NCBI RefSeq assembly: GCF_001612665.1
Contig: NZ_BDAX01000028.1
Span: 1-64,000 of the forward strand
Direction: 5' to 3'
From: Nocardia alba NBRC 108234
GTDB lineage: Bacteria; Actinomycetota; Actinomycetes; Mycobacteriales; Mycobacteriaceae
Length of the DNA: 64,000 nucleotides
Positions 1 to 7,744 of this stretch are shown piece after piece; positions within the stretch are counted from its first letter, which is position 1; every line of letters begins with the position of its first letter. The position numbers were made by a program, and so were the translations under genes. The notes beneath the pieces were generated by a model that saw only the letters and a list, made by a program, of their open reading frames with translations, had not been told where the DNA came from and did no database searches.

Positions 1-85
1 AGCCAACTCGCGGCCGGGCCGCTGCGCCGCTGCGCGGCGGACCCTCCTCGAGGTCGGGGTCGTACCGGGCAGGGAATGCTGTCAT
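1..85 (-). CDS. Possible 5' end of a gene running off the left edge
   Basis: An open frame starts at an ATG at base 85 and runs leftward without a stop to base 1, giving 28 residues that begin MTAFPARYDPDLEEG and are rich in Pro, Arg and Ala. No Shine-Dalgarno sequence is visible upstream. The next gene on the same strand ends at 154, so this could be its downstream partner. It is too short to assign to any family, and an open stretch of this length is expected by chance in DNA this GC-rich. Confidence 0.25.
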   Translation of the reverse strand, partial: MTAFPARYDPDLEEGPPRSGAAARPRVG

Positions 86-153
86 CGCGGTTTCAACCCA
101 GGAGACGTCTGGCTCGACCTTTGGAGGTTGGGCCACCGTACGGTCGGGGTGTG

Positions 154-1299
154 TCAGTGCACGAGGTCGCGAATCGTGTCGCGTAGTTCGCGCCCTTCTG
201 CTGTTCCGTACCAGTGGAGATGTCCGAGAAGCCAGTCTCGGTAGGCGATTTCGGCGTTACGTGGGTCGTGGGCGATGGTCAAGAAGTAGTCGATTTCGGA
301 GAGTTCGTAGCCGATGTGGACCAGCGGGAGCAGGTCGGGGAGCAGGTTCTGTTCGGCGGCCGAGAGGGGCCGCGCCGATCTATATCCCTCGATCAGCGCG
401 GCGATCTGGTCCGTGCGCACGTGTGCGGGACCGCCGTCGCGCAGGGAAACCCAGTCGATGGTGGTGCGTTCGATGGCGGTGGCCAGGTCGAAGACGGCGG
501 TGGTCCGGTCGGCCAGACCGAAATCGATTACCGAGGTCACCTCGTGGTCGTCCCACAGCACGTTCGTGGCGTGCCAGTCCCCGTGCGTCCACTGCGGCGC
601 GATGCCGGAGAAGTCGGCCTGGAACTCGGGAACCTCAGCACGCCAGTCTCTTCCGCTCAGGAACCGATCGACCGACGGCCGCTTGGCGATGGCCCGTTCG
701 AACGCGCGCACCACATCACCGTGCATACTCGCCAGCAACGGCCGGGACGGCCTGGCAGGTGTGTCGAAACCCGCTGCGGCCGTGTGCAATCGACCGAGCA
801 TCGCCCCGGCGCTCGCCGCATCCTCGCGGTCGCGATACGGCGACCAGGAGAAGTCCGCGCGATACCGGTCTTCGCCAATTCCTGCCCGATGCACCTCGTA
901 GACGAACTCGCCCACACCGCCGCTCGAACGACCACGGTCAGTACTCGCCCCGGAGCCACGACCGGGCCGACCTGTCACCCGATCACCCACGGCGACAAGC
1001 ACTTCGGGCACCGGAACGCCGCGCTCGCGCAGATGAGCCATGAAGCGATGTTCCTCACTCAACGCCACCTCATCGCGCAACCGCAGCGGCATCCGCTTCA
1101 CCACGAACCGCTCTCCGCCGTCCGAGCGCACCCCCACCGTCGACGACAGCGGCCGCGCCCCACGCCATTCGATCGCCGCGAGCGCCGATCCACCCCAGGT
1201 CGTGGCGACGGCGCGCGCGATCTCGTCATCGGTGAGCGGTGGCCACGTGGGCTCGGCCAGCGGGTCATCGCCCATCCCGAACACCTGATCGTCAGCCAT
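154..1299 (-). CDS. Aminoglycoside phosphotransferase (APH)-fold kinase
   Basis: This 381-residue protein belongs to the APH / choline-kinase-like phosphotransferase superfamily, which moves the ATP gamma-phosphate to a small-molecule hydroxyl. The catalytic Brenner motif is intact: HGDWHATN at residues 239-246 supplies the catalytic Asp and metal-binding Asn, and IDFG at 258-261 binds metal. An N-terminal lobe with a VVKR-type lysine precedes it. The open frame continues upstream to 1944, but that part overlaps the divergent SDR gene antisense and reads as low-complexity Arg/Ala sequence, so the ATG at 1299 is chosen. The substrate cannot be read from sequence. Chromosomal homologues in actinomycetes are often not resistance genes, so a resistance role is not claimed. 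Confidence 0.8.
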   Translation of the reverse strand: MADDQVFGMGDDPLAEPTWPPLTDDEIARAVATTWGGSALAAIEWRGARPLSSTVGVRSDGGERFVVKRMPLRLRDEVALSEEHRFMAHLRERGVPVPEVLVAVGDRVTGRPGRGSGASTDRGRSSGGVGEFVYEVHRAGIGEDRYRADFSWSPYRDREDAASAGAMLGRLHTAAAGFDTPARPSRPLLASMHGDVVRAFERAIAKRPSVDRFLSGRDWRAEVPEFQADFSGIAPQWTHGDWHATNVLWDDHEVTSVIDFGLADRTTAVFDLATAIERTTIDWVSLRDGGPAHVRTDQIAALIEGYRSARPLSAAEQNLLPDLLPLVHIGYELSEIDYFLTIAHDPRNAEIAYRDWLLGHLHWYGTAEGRELRDTIRDLVH

Positions 1300-1318
1300 C
1301 GCCCCAGTATCGACGGTG

Positions 1319-1368
1319 CGGGCACGTAGGCCTTCGCGACGGCGTGCCCGCGCGCCGACGCGGGCACG
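1319..1368. promoter_or_regulatory. Triple GC-rich repeat in the APH/SDR divergent promoter
   Basis: CGGGCACG occurs at 1319-1326 and 1361-1368, with its inverted copy CGTGCCCG at 1343-1350. The three lie in the 102-base gap between the divergently transcribed phosphotransferase and SDR genes. They could be regulator sites or simply a GC-rich stem. No local regulator gene is adjacent. Confidence 0.25.
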
Positions 1369-1401
1369 GCGCCCCCTGAGTCGATCCCCTAAGCTCCCCT
1401 C

Positions 1402-2205
1402 GTGAGCTTGCCCTCCCCCACTGCAGACAATCGTGCCGTCGTCACCGGCGCGTCCTCCGGTATCGGCACCGCGCTGGCCGCCGAATTGGCCGGGCGCGGC
1501 TATTCGCTGATCCTGGTCGCGCGCCGCGGTGAGATCCTCACCGAACTGGCCCAGCGGTTGACCCTGGCCCACGGCATCACCGCCGAGGTCCGCGCGGTCG
1601 ACCTCGCCGATCGCACCCAGCGAGCGGGCCTGGTCACCGAGCTCGCAGCCCGCGATATCGCCGTCCTGTGCAACAACGCGGGCGTCGCGACGTTCGGCCC
1701 GGTCGCCGAGCTCGACTTCGGCTACGAGCGTATGCAGATGGAACTCAACGCCACCGCCGTGCACGACCTCACCCTGGCGGTGCTGCCCGGCATGATCGAA
1801 CGCAAGGCGGGCGGGATCCTGATCAGCGGTTCGGCGGCGGGCAATATGCCGATCCCGAACAACGCCACCTACGCGGCGTCGAAGGCGTTCGCGAACACCT
1901 TCTCGGAATCGCTGCGCGGCGAGCTCAAGGGCAGCGGCGTGCACGTCACGCTGCTGGCGCCCGGTCCGGTCCGCACCGAAACCCCGGCCCCCGAGGACCA
2001 GTCGATCGTGGACAAGATGGTCCCCGACTTCCTCTGGGTCTCGTCGGAGTACACCGCCAAGGTGTCCATCGACGCGCTGGCCCGCAACAAGATGCGTATC
2101 GTCCCCGGCCTGATCAGCAAGGGCATGAGCGTCGCGGGGAATTACGGCCCCCGCTCGTTCACGGCGCCGATCGCGGGCGCGTTCTACAAGAAACTGGGCA
2201 ACTGA
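1402..2205 (+). CDS. Short-chain dehydrogenase/reductase
   Basis: A 267-residue classical SDR (NAD(P)-dependent oxidoreductase with a Rossmann fold). The cofactor glycine motif TGASSGIG is at residues 15-22, NNAG follows in the expected place, and the catalytic Tyr157 and Lys161 lie in NATYAASK. The start is the GTG at 1402; there is no strong ribosome-binding site, so the message may be leaderless, which is common in these bacteria. It is divergent from the phosphotransferase. From memory its position before the HerA-like ATPase and orn matches M. tuberculosis Rv2509, an SDR implicated in mycolate reduction. A cell-envelope lipid role is therefore plausible but is inferred from synteny only. 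Confidence 0.85.
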   Translation: MSLPSPTADNRAVVTGASSGIGTALAAELAGRGYSLILVARRGEILTELAQRLTLAHGITAEVRAVDLADRTQRAGLVTELAARDIAVLCNNAGVATFGPVAELDFGYERMQMELNATAVHDLTLAVLPGMIERKAGGILISGSAAGNMPIPNNATYAASKAFANTFSESLRGELKGSGVHVTLLAPGPVRTETPAPEDQSIVDKMVPDFLWVSSEYTAKVSIDALARNKMRIVPGLISKGMSVAGNYGPRSFTAPIAGAFYKKLGN

Positions 2206-2361
2206 TCACCGCCTGACGCATCAGCGCTGTCAGCAACCCGTCAGGATGGGCTCGCAGGCGGTCAAGGACCCGTAAACGCCGAGTTCAGCGGGCCGTGCGG
2301 AGCGTAATCCTGGAGTATGCCCCGCCATTCCGAAATGCGGGGGCGTCCCCAGGAGATCACA

Positions 2362-3660
2362 GTGACGTTGCTCGACATCTTCCCGTCGTTGCGCGCGACC
2401 ACCGTACCGCGGCTCGATCCCGCGGTCTGGCCGACCGATACCCACTACGACCACGACGGCCGGATCACCCTCGGCTCGGTGGCGCTCGCCGATATCGCCG
2501 ACCAGTTCGGCACCCCGGTCCAGGTAGTGGACGAAACCGAGGTGCGCGAGCGCTGCCGCGCCTACCGCAAGCATTTCCCCGAGGCGGAGATCGTCTACGC
2601 GGGCACCGCGTTGATGGTCGGCGCGGTGGCGAGCTGGGTCGCCGACGAGGGTCTGTCGGTGCAGGTCGGGTCGAGCGGTGAGTTATCGGTCGCGCTCGCC
2701 GCGGGCATCGATCCGCGCCGGATCGTCCTGCACGGCAACGGCAAGACTCTCGACGAACTGAAGACCGCCGTACGCTGCGGCGTCGGCCGCATCGTGGTCG
2801 GCTCACTCACCGAGATCACCCTGCTCACCACCTTGGCGACCCAGCCGCAGCAGGTGCTGCTCCGCGTCGCCACCGGCATCGATGTTCCCGGTGCCGACCA
2901 GTTCGGCTTCCCGCTCGGCAGTCGGTCGTTCGAGACCGCGGTCGCCCGGATCGCGGGCCGGTGCAACCTGCAGCTCGTCGGCCTGCACTGCCATCTCGGC
3001 TCGCAGATCCACAACCCCGACCACTACGGCGAAGCGATCCGCCGAATGATCGGCGAGATGTCCTGGATCGACCACGAATACGGCCTGCTGCTGTCCCACC
3101 TCGACATCGGCGGCGGGCACGCCGTGGCACTGCGCAGCGGCGACGCCGAAATGAACCTGCGCGAACTCGCCGACATCCTCGACGATGCGCTGGACGCCGG
3201 TTGCGCGCGCCACCGTTTCCCTCGTCCCGCGCTCGCGATGGAACCCGGGCGCGCGATCGTCGCCAGGGCGGGCGTCACCCTGTATCGGGTGCTCGCTGTC
3301 AACGAGACCGCCGATGGCGGGACCCGCGTGATCGTCGACGGTGGCGGCTGCGGCGGCCGTGGACACAGCGGCGCGCTCGTGGTCAACCGACACCCGATGG
3401 GCCCGCGGATGACCGCGTCCATCGCGGGCAAACACAGCGAGTCCGGCGCGCTCATCGCCACCGAGGTCCGGCTACCCGCCGATCTCCACCCCGGCGAAGT
3501 TCTCGCCCTGCCGTGCACCGGCGCATACCACCACGGGCTGGCGACGACCTACCGCACCGTGGGCAGGCCACCGATCGTCGCCGTCGCCGACGGCCGCACC
3601 AGGCAGTTGCTGCGCCGTGAGACCACCGCCGACCTGCTCACGCGTGAGTTCGTGGACTGA
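2362..3660 (+). CDS. LysA-like (diaminopimelate decarboxylase fold) protein lacking catalytic residues
   Basis: A 432-residue protein with the fold-type III PLP decarboxylase layout of LysA: N-terminal TIM barrel with HGNGKT, GLHCHLGSQIH and DIGGGH, then EPGRAI, VDGG and a C-terminal GAY motif. GTG at 2362 is preferred over an ATG at 2317 because AGGAG lies 6 bases upstream. Key residues are missing. The barrel motif that normally reads YAxKA, with the lysine forming the PLP Schiff base, here reads YAGTA (Thr82). The CESGD motif that supplies the active-site Cys reads SESGA (Ser359, Ala363). It is unlikely to be a PLP decarboxylase. It may be a pseudoenzyme, a binding protein or a new activity. 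The frame is intact and well conserved, so this is not an ordinary pseudogene. Confidence 0.75.
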   Translation: MTLLDIFPSLRATTVPRLDPAVWPTDTHYDHDGRITLGSVALADIADQFGTPVQVVDETEVRERCRAYRKHFPEAEIVYAGTALMVGAVASWVADEGLSVQVGSSGELSVALAAGIDPRRIVLHGNGKTLDELKTAVRCGVGRIVVGSLTEITLLTTLATQPQQVLLRVATGIDVPGADQFGFPLGSRSFETAVARIAGRCNLQLVGLHCHLGSQIHNPDHYGEAIRRMIGEMSWIDHEYGLLLSHLDIGGGHAVALRSGDAEMNLRELADILDDALDAGCARHRFPRPALAMEPGRAIVARAGVTLYRVLAVNETADGGTRVIVDGGGCGGRGHSGALVVNRHPMGPRMTASIAGKHSESGALIATEVRLPADLHPGEVLALPCTGAYHHGLATTYRTVGRPPIVAVADGRTRQLLRRETTADLLTREFVD

Positions 3661-3770
3661 GGTGCCGACGCGCGGCGCGCGCAGGCCGGCTGACACGCGA
3701 ACTCGCGGCGCCGAACGGCTCGCGGGTCGATCCAGGGACCCGATCGTCGTCGAGCACCGACCTCGGCCGA

Positions 3771-5468
3771 TCACCGGCGACGGGTGCCGAAGATGCTGCG
3801 GCTGATCTCGCGCCCGGCCGCACTCGCCGCCGATCGCAGGAAACTCTTCACCGCCGGATTCGCCATGATCCGATCGGCGGCCGAGTCCTGCTCGGGTCGG
3901 GCCGTCGAACGCCCCGGCGCGGGAGCGGCTTCGGGCGTTGGGTCGGCGGCCGCCACGCTGGCCAGCAGCATCTCGTAGGCCGATTCCCGGTCGACGCTGC
4001 GCCCGTATCTACCCTGGAGCTCGCTGCCCAGCGCCTTCGACCTGATCCGCTCGTCGCCGATGGTGTCCATCAGTGAGCGCGGTGGCGCGATCCTGGTCCA
4101 GGCGACGGGCGTCGGCGCGCCGGTCTCCGACAGCACGGTGACGATCGCCTCGCCGGTGCCGAGCGAGGTCAGCGCCTCTTCCAGGTCGTACACCGACGAC
4201 TTCGGATAGGTGCGCACCGTCTTGGACAGCGCCTTCTGATCATCGGGGGTGAACGCGCGCAACGCGTGCTGCACGCGGGCGCCGAGCTGGGAGAGCACCG
4301 GGTTGGGGATGTCGGTGGGCAACTGAGTGCAGAAGAACACGCCAACTCCCTTGGAGCGGATCAGCTTCACCGTCTGCTCGACCTGCTGCAGAAAGGCCTT
4401 GGACGCCTCGGCGAACAGCAGATGCGCCTCGTCGAAGATGAACACGAGCTCGGGCTTGTCGAGGTCACCCACCTCGGGCAATGTCTGGAAGAGATCGGCC
4501 AGCACCCACATCAGGAACGTCGAGAACAGCGCGGGCCGCGCCGCCTGCTGCCCGAGCTCGAACAGCGTGATCACCCCGAGCCCACCCGCGGTGCGTAGCA
4601 GATCGGCCGGGTCCAGTTCGGGTTCGCCGAAGAACGTGTCTCCGCCGTCGGCTTCCAGATTCACCAGCGACCGCAGGATCACGCCGGCCGTCTGCGCGGA
4701 TACCCCACCGATGCCCCTGAGGTCTTCCTTACCTTCGGGGCTGGTCAGGTGAGTGATCACCGCGCGCAGATCCTTCAGATCCAGCAGGGCCAGGCCCCGC
4801 TGATCGGCCCAGTGGAAGATCAGGCCGAGCGTGGATTCCTGGGTGTCGTTGAGGCCGAGCACCTTGCTGAGCAGGATCGGGCCGAACGAGGTGATGGTCG
4901 CCCTGATCGGCACCCCGATACCGCCCGTGCCGAGCGAGACGAACTCGGTGGGAAAAGAGCTAGGCGCCCAGTCGCCCGCCCCGGTCTCCACCGCGCGCGC
5001 CCTGATCTTCTCGTTGTCCGTCCCCCGTTCGCTCAAGCCCGACAGGTCGCCCTTGACGTCCGCCATCACCACGGGAACGCCCGCGCGGGAGAGGTGTTCG
5101 GCGATGCCCTGCAGGGTCTTGGTCTTGCCGGTGCCGGTCGCACCGGCCACCAGGCCGTGCCGGTTCATCATCCGCAGTGGAATACGCACGCGCGCAACAG
5201 GATCGGCCACACCGTCGACCATCACCGTGCCCAGTTCCAACGCCGGTCCGCTGAAGGCATAGCCCGCGGCGATCGTCGCGGCCGCGCCGGACGGACTCGG
5301 CTCTCCGGAAGCCGAGAGCTCAGCGGCGGAATCCGACTCGCTCGTGGCCGTGCTCGCGGCGGCTTCCTGTTCGGCGGCGTCGGCGGCCGCCATGGCCTCG
5401 GCGGCGACCCTGGCCGCGTCTTCGGCCGCCCTGCGTGCCGCTGCCGCCTTCTCCTGTGGGGTGGTCAT
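3771..5468 (-). CDS. HerA-like ATPase of the DUF853 family
   Basis: This 565-residue protein matches the DUF853 (YjgR-like) group of HerA/FtsK-type P-loop ATPases. The first 60 residues are an Ala/Glu-rich, probably coiled-coil extension. Walker A is GATGTGKT at 109-116, followed by ADVKGDLSG, and Walker B is VFIFDEAH at about 342-349. A C-terminal arginine-rich tail ends the protein. The ATG at 5468 is selected because GGAGG stands 8 bases upstream; a frame extension to 5561 lacks support. Members probably pump or remodel DNA, but the cellular role is unknown. From memory the gene corresponds to Rv2510c next to orn in mycobacteria. Confidence 0.85.
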   Translation of the reverse strand: MTTPQEKAAAARRAAEDAARVAAEAMAAADAAEQEAAASTATSESDSAAELSASGEPSPSGAAATIAAGYAFSGPALELGTVMVDGVADPVARVRIPLRMMNRHGLVAGATGTGKTKTLQGIAEHLSRAGVPVVMADVKGDLSGLSERGTDNEKIRARAVETGAGDWAPSSFPTEFVSLGTGGIGVPIRATITSFGPILLSKVLGLNDTQESTLGLIFHWADQRGLALLDLKDLRAVITHLTSPEGKEDLRGIGGVSAQTAGVILRSLVNLEADGGDTFFGEPELDPADLLRTAGGLGVITLFELGQQAARPALFSTFLMWVLADLFQTLPEVGDLDKPELVFIFDEAHLLFAEASKAFLQQVEQTVKLIRSKGVGVFFCTQLPTDIPNPVLSQLGARVQHALRAFTPDDQKALSKTVRTYPKSSVYDLEEALTSLGTGEAIVTVLSETGAPTPVAWTRIAPPRSLMDTIGDERIRSKALGSELQGRYGRSVDRESAYEMLLASVAAADPTPEAAPAPGRSTARPEQDSAADRIMANPAVKSFLRSAASAAGREISRSIFGTRRR

Positions 5469-5665
5469 TCGCGCGTCCTCCGTCTGCTCGCTGGCACATA
5501 CGCAAGAAATGCTCGAAGAATCTGAGGTCAATTCCAGGCAAACTGTATCCGGGCAGGTCATCCGGTCGGCGGACCATCCGGTGATGTCGTCGGCGAACCC
5601 GGCCCGCCTCGCCCACGCGACACACCTACCGACCAGCCCGACAGCCCACCATTAGGGTGACTCAG

Positions 5666-6304
5666 GTGTCAGACAAACTCTTGGTCTGGATGGATTGCGA
5701 AATGACGGGGCTCCGTCTCGACAGCGACAAGCTGATCGAGATCGCCGCGCTCGTAACCGACAGCGACCTCAACATTCTCGGTGACGGTGTCGACATCGTC
5801 ATCCACGCCGACGACGCCGCCCTGGCCTGCATGCCACCCGTCGTCGCCACCATGCACGCGAAATCCGGTCTGACCGAAGAGGTTCGGCAATCCACCGTCA
5901 CCATCGAGCAGGCCCAGCAGCAGGTGCTCGACTACATCCGCGAGTACGCGCCCACCGCGCGCACGGTGCCGCTGTGCGGTAACTCCATCGGCACCGACCG
6001 CGGTTTCATCGCCCGCGACATGCCGGAACTCGACGCGCATCTGCACTACCGGATGGTCGACGTGAGTTCGATCAAGGAGCTGTGCCGGCGCTGGTACCCG
6101 CGCATCTACTTCGGCCAGCCGGAGAAGGGTCTGGCCCACCGCGCGCTGGCCGACATCAAGGAATCCATCCGCGAACTCGAGTACTACCGCCGCACCGCGT
6201 TCGTCCCGCTGCCGGGGCCGGCCACCACGGAGATCGCCGCCGCCGCACAGGCCGCCACCGAAGCCGTGGATGTCACCGGCTCGAGCCATCTACCAGCGGA
6301 TTAG
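5666..6304 (+). CDS. orn: Oligoribonuclease
   Basis: Orn is a DEDDh 3'-5' exoribonuclease that degrades 2-5 nucleotide RNAs, including the pGpG product of cyclic-di-GMP breakdown. The 212-residue product shows ExoI (WMDCEMTG, with Asp10 and Glu12), ExoII (CGNSIGTDRGFI) and ExoIII (HRALADIKESI). The C-terminal Ala-rich tail after residue 180 is typical of actinobacterial Orn. GTG at 5666 is preferred because an AGGG lies 8 bases upstream; a GTG at 5657 would add three residues. It is divergent from the HerA-like ATPase and is followed by tRNA-His, as in mycobacteria. Confidence 0.95.
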   Translation: MSDKLLVWMDCEMTGLRLDSDKLIEIAALVTDSDLNILGDGVDIVIHADDAALACMPPVVATMHAKSGLTEEVRQSTVTIEQAQQQVLDYIREYAPTARTVPLCGNSIGTDRGFIARDMPELDAHLHYRMVDVSSIKELCRRWYPRIYFGQPEKGLAHRALADIKESIRELEYYRRTAFVPLPGPATTEIAAAAQAATEAVDVTGSSHLPAD

Positions 6305-6359
6305 GGGTTGACGCTCCACACACGCTAATATCGACGGCGCCGGTGATTCACCGGTGATG

Positions 6360-6432
6360 GTGACCGTAGTTCAGTTGGTAGAGCACCAGGTTGTGATCCT
6401 GGATGTCGCGGGTTCGAGTCCCGTCGGTCACC
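6360..6432 (+). tRNA. tRNA-His (GTG anticodon)
   Basis: A complete cloverleaf: acceptor GTGACCG (6360-6366) pairs with CGGTCAC (6425-6431), the anticodon stem CCAGG/CCTGG encloses loop TTGTGAT with GTG at 6393-6395, and the T-arm contains GGTTCGAGTCC. The discriminator is C6432 and the genomic base before the acceptor is G6359, which fits the extra G-1 of histidine tRNAs. CCA is not encoded. It lies 55 bases after orn. Confidence 0.95.
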
Positions 6433-6437
6433 CCGAA

Positions 6438-6471
6438 GAGAAGGCCCGGTCCCCGAGGACCGGGCCTTCTC
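6438..6471 (+). terminator. Strong hairpin after tRNA-His
   Basis: A perfect 15-bp stem (GAGAAGGCCCGGTCC at 6438-6452 and its complement at 6457-6471) with a 4-base loop starts 6 bases after the tRNA. No long T-run follows. It can also serve the convergent CGNR gene, which ends at 6492. Confidence 0.75.
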
Positions 6472-6491
6472 TGTATTCCCACGCCCCACCA

Positions 6492-7028
6492 TCACGGCTC
6501 CACCCGGGCCACCGCACGGCCCGCTCGGTGCCGTCGCACAGCCGACCGATTCGCACAGGCCGGACTGCAGAACCGTTGCCTGCCATTGCGGGAGGTGTCC
6601 GCGTACACCCGTGAGCAGCCGTCCGCCGCACAGGCGCCGAGACGGTCCATCCCCAGCCCGGTGAGGTGCAACGCCGTGCCGACGGTGATCAGCGCCGCGA
6701 TCTGACGATCCGTCGCCACCCCGGGGTCCCGGAAATGCAGATGCCAGCCATCGCCCACATGATCGGTCAAGCGCGGCGCGCAGGCGTACTCGGCCAGCAA
6801 CACATTGAGCCGGGCCGCGCGCTCGGTGCGGTCCACACACTCCACCACGCCCCGCCAACGCCCCAGGAAGGCCGTCACCGACGCCAAATCGTCGTCGGTC
6901 ACCGGCGCGGACAGGACCAGGCCCGCCGCCGTACAGCGCCGCGCCAACTCCACGGCGTTCGAACACGGCTCATTGAGCAGGTCGACACCCAGCAGCACCG
7001 GATCTCGCCCGTAATGGTTGTAATGCAC
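6492..7028 (-). CDS. CGNR zinc-finger protein (ABATE-type N-terminus)
   Basis: This 178-residue protein has the architecture of actinobacterial CGNR proteins, thought to be transcriptional regulators of stress or metabolism. The N-terminal ABATE-like region begins with a DLLNEP motif after the start. The C-terminal zinc finger reads C-A-A-D-G-C, then C-S-P-A-C-A-N-R, so the signature CGNR is here CANR. The GTG at 7028 is preferred from the family's usual length; an ATG at 7055 would add nine residues. The GTG lies inside an inverted repeat (7018-7041), suggesting that the gene or its divergent neighbour is controlled there, possibly by this protein itself. Confidence 0.75.
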   Translation of the reverse strand: MHYNHYGRDPVLLGVDLLNEPCSNAVELARRCTAAGLVLSAPVTDDDLASVTAFLGRWRGVVECVDRTERAARLNVLLAEYACAPRLTDHVGDGWHLHFRDPGVATDRQIAALITVGTALHLTGLGMDRLGACAADGCSRVYADTSRNGRQRFCSPACANRSAVRRHRAGRAVARVEP

Positions 7029-7041
7029 AATGCCATTACAA
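7018..7041. promoter_or_regulatory. Palindromic operator candidate between CGNR gene and small protein
   Basis: TTGTAATG (7018-7025) and CATTACAA (7034-7041) form a perfect 8-bp inverted repeat with an 8-base spacer. It sits in the divergent promoter and overlaps the proposed GTG start of the CGNR gene. The repeat is AT-rich against a GC-rich background, which makes chance less likely. Confidence 0.5.
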
Positions 7042-7053
7042 CAGAATCGAACC

Positions 7054-7224
7054 ATGAACAGCCACCCCGCACACACCTGGCAGATCGAGTCACGCCACCG
7101 GACCAGCGAGGGCATCGTGGCTTATCAACGCTGCCACTGCGGCGCGCGCAGGGTGGTCGTCGACCACCTGAGCATCGCCTCGGAGATCCATCGCGACGAA
7201 CCCAGCCTGGCCGCCACCGGATAA
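7054..7224 (+). CDS. Small conserved-looking protein with a CxC motif
   Basis: A 56-residue protein from the ATG at 7054 (upstream in-frame codons to 7030 are unlikely). Its core reads HTWQIESRHRTSEGIVAYQR followed by CHCGARRVVV. This resembles small actinobacterial proteins that I recall as conserved but unnamed. The paired cysteines and the His-rich start could bind metal. It is divergent from the CGNR gene across the palindrome at 7018-7041, so the two may be co-regulated. The function is unknown. Confidence 0.55.
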   Translation: MNSHPAHTWQIESRHRTSEGIVAYQRCHCGARRVVVDHLSIASEIHRDEPSLAATG

Positions 7225-7333
7225 CAGCCACCACCATGACGAACGTCACGTTTCACCGCTACACTTTGGACCGCTGCCCAGATGTGGGGCAGATCTCGCC
7301 ATCGCGTCAGCGCTCGACCGGAAAGACCCACTG

Positions 7334-7675
7334 ATGAAGCGTTCCACCGTCGTCGCGGTTCTCGCGGCCGCCACCGTGCTCGGACCCGTCGCAGGGACCG
7401 CGGCGGCCTCGCCCGGCCTGCCCCTCACCGACTTCACGGCGGAAGCCCCCATCGGCGACTTCGGCCTGCCCAGCCAGCCCGAGTCCGGATCGGCGCAGAG
7501 CGGCTCCACCACAGGCCTCGAAACCACCGGCTCCTCCGGCACCGGCTCGGCCGGTCTACCCAACCTCGACCGCCTACTATTCGGCGGCCGCATCCTGTGC
7601 GGCGCCTTCGGCAGCGCGCTCGCCGTCGCGGGCGAGGCGATGATGGATTGCAGCCAGCTCCCCACGCCGCGCTGA
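7334..7675 (+). CDS. Small secreted protein
   Basis: A 113-residue protein with a clear Sec signal peptide: MKRSTV, a hydrophobic stretch, then an AAA-S cleavage site near residue 25. The mature part is Ser/Gly/Thr-rich and has two cysteines near the C-terminus (ILCGAF and MDCSQ) that could form a disulfide. No family is recognised. A strong terminator follows at 7691-7727, so it is probably transcribed alone. Confidence 0.7.
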   Translation: MKRSTVVAVLAAATVLGPVAGTAAASPGLPLTDFTAEAPIGDFGLPSQPESGSAQSGSTTGLETTGSSGTGSAGLPNLDRLLFGGRILCGAFGSALAVAGEAMMDCSQLPTPR

Positions 7676-7690
7676 GACAGCCATCGACAC

Positions 7691-7727
7691 AACGAAGGGG
7701 CACCGGAATTTCCGGTGCCCCTTCGTT
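7691..7727 (+). terminator. Rho-independent terminator
   Basis: A perfect 16-bp stem (7691-7706 with 7712-7727) with a 5-base loop, ending in a run of five T on the plus strand. It ends the small secreted-protein gene and probably also stops the convergent L,D-transpeptidase transcript. Confidence 0.9.
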
Positions 7728-7744
7728 TTTCGTGCGTCGCGCGA

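Noticed and set aside
1300..1944. N-terminal extension of the phosphotransferase to 596 residues
   Set aside because: The extra part overlaps the divergent SDR gene antisense and reads as filler; the ATG at 1299 gives the normal family length.
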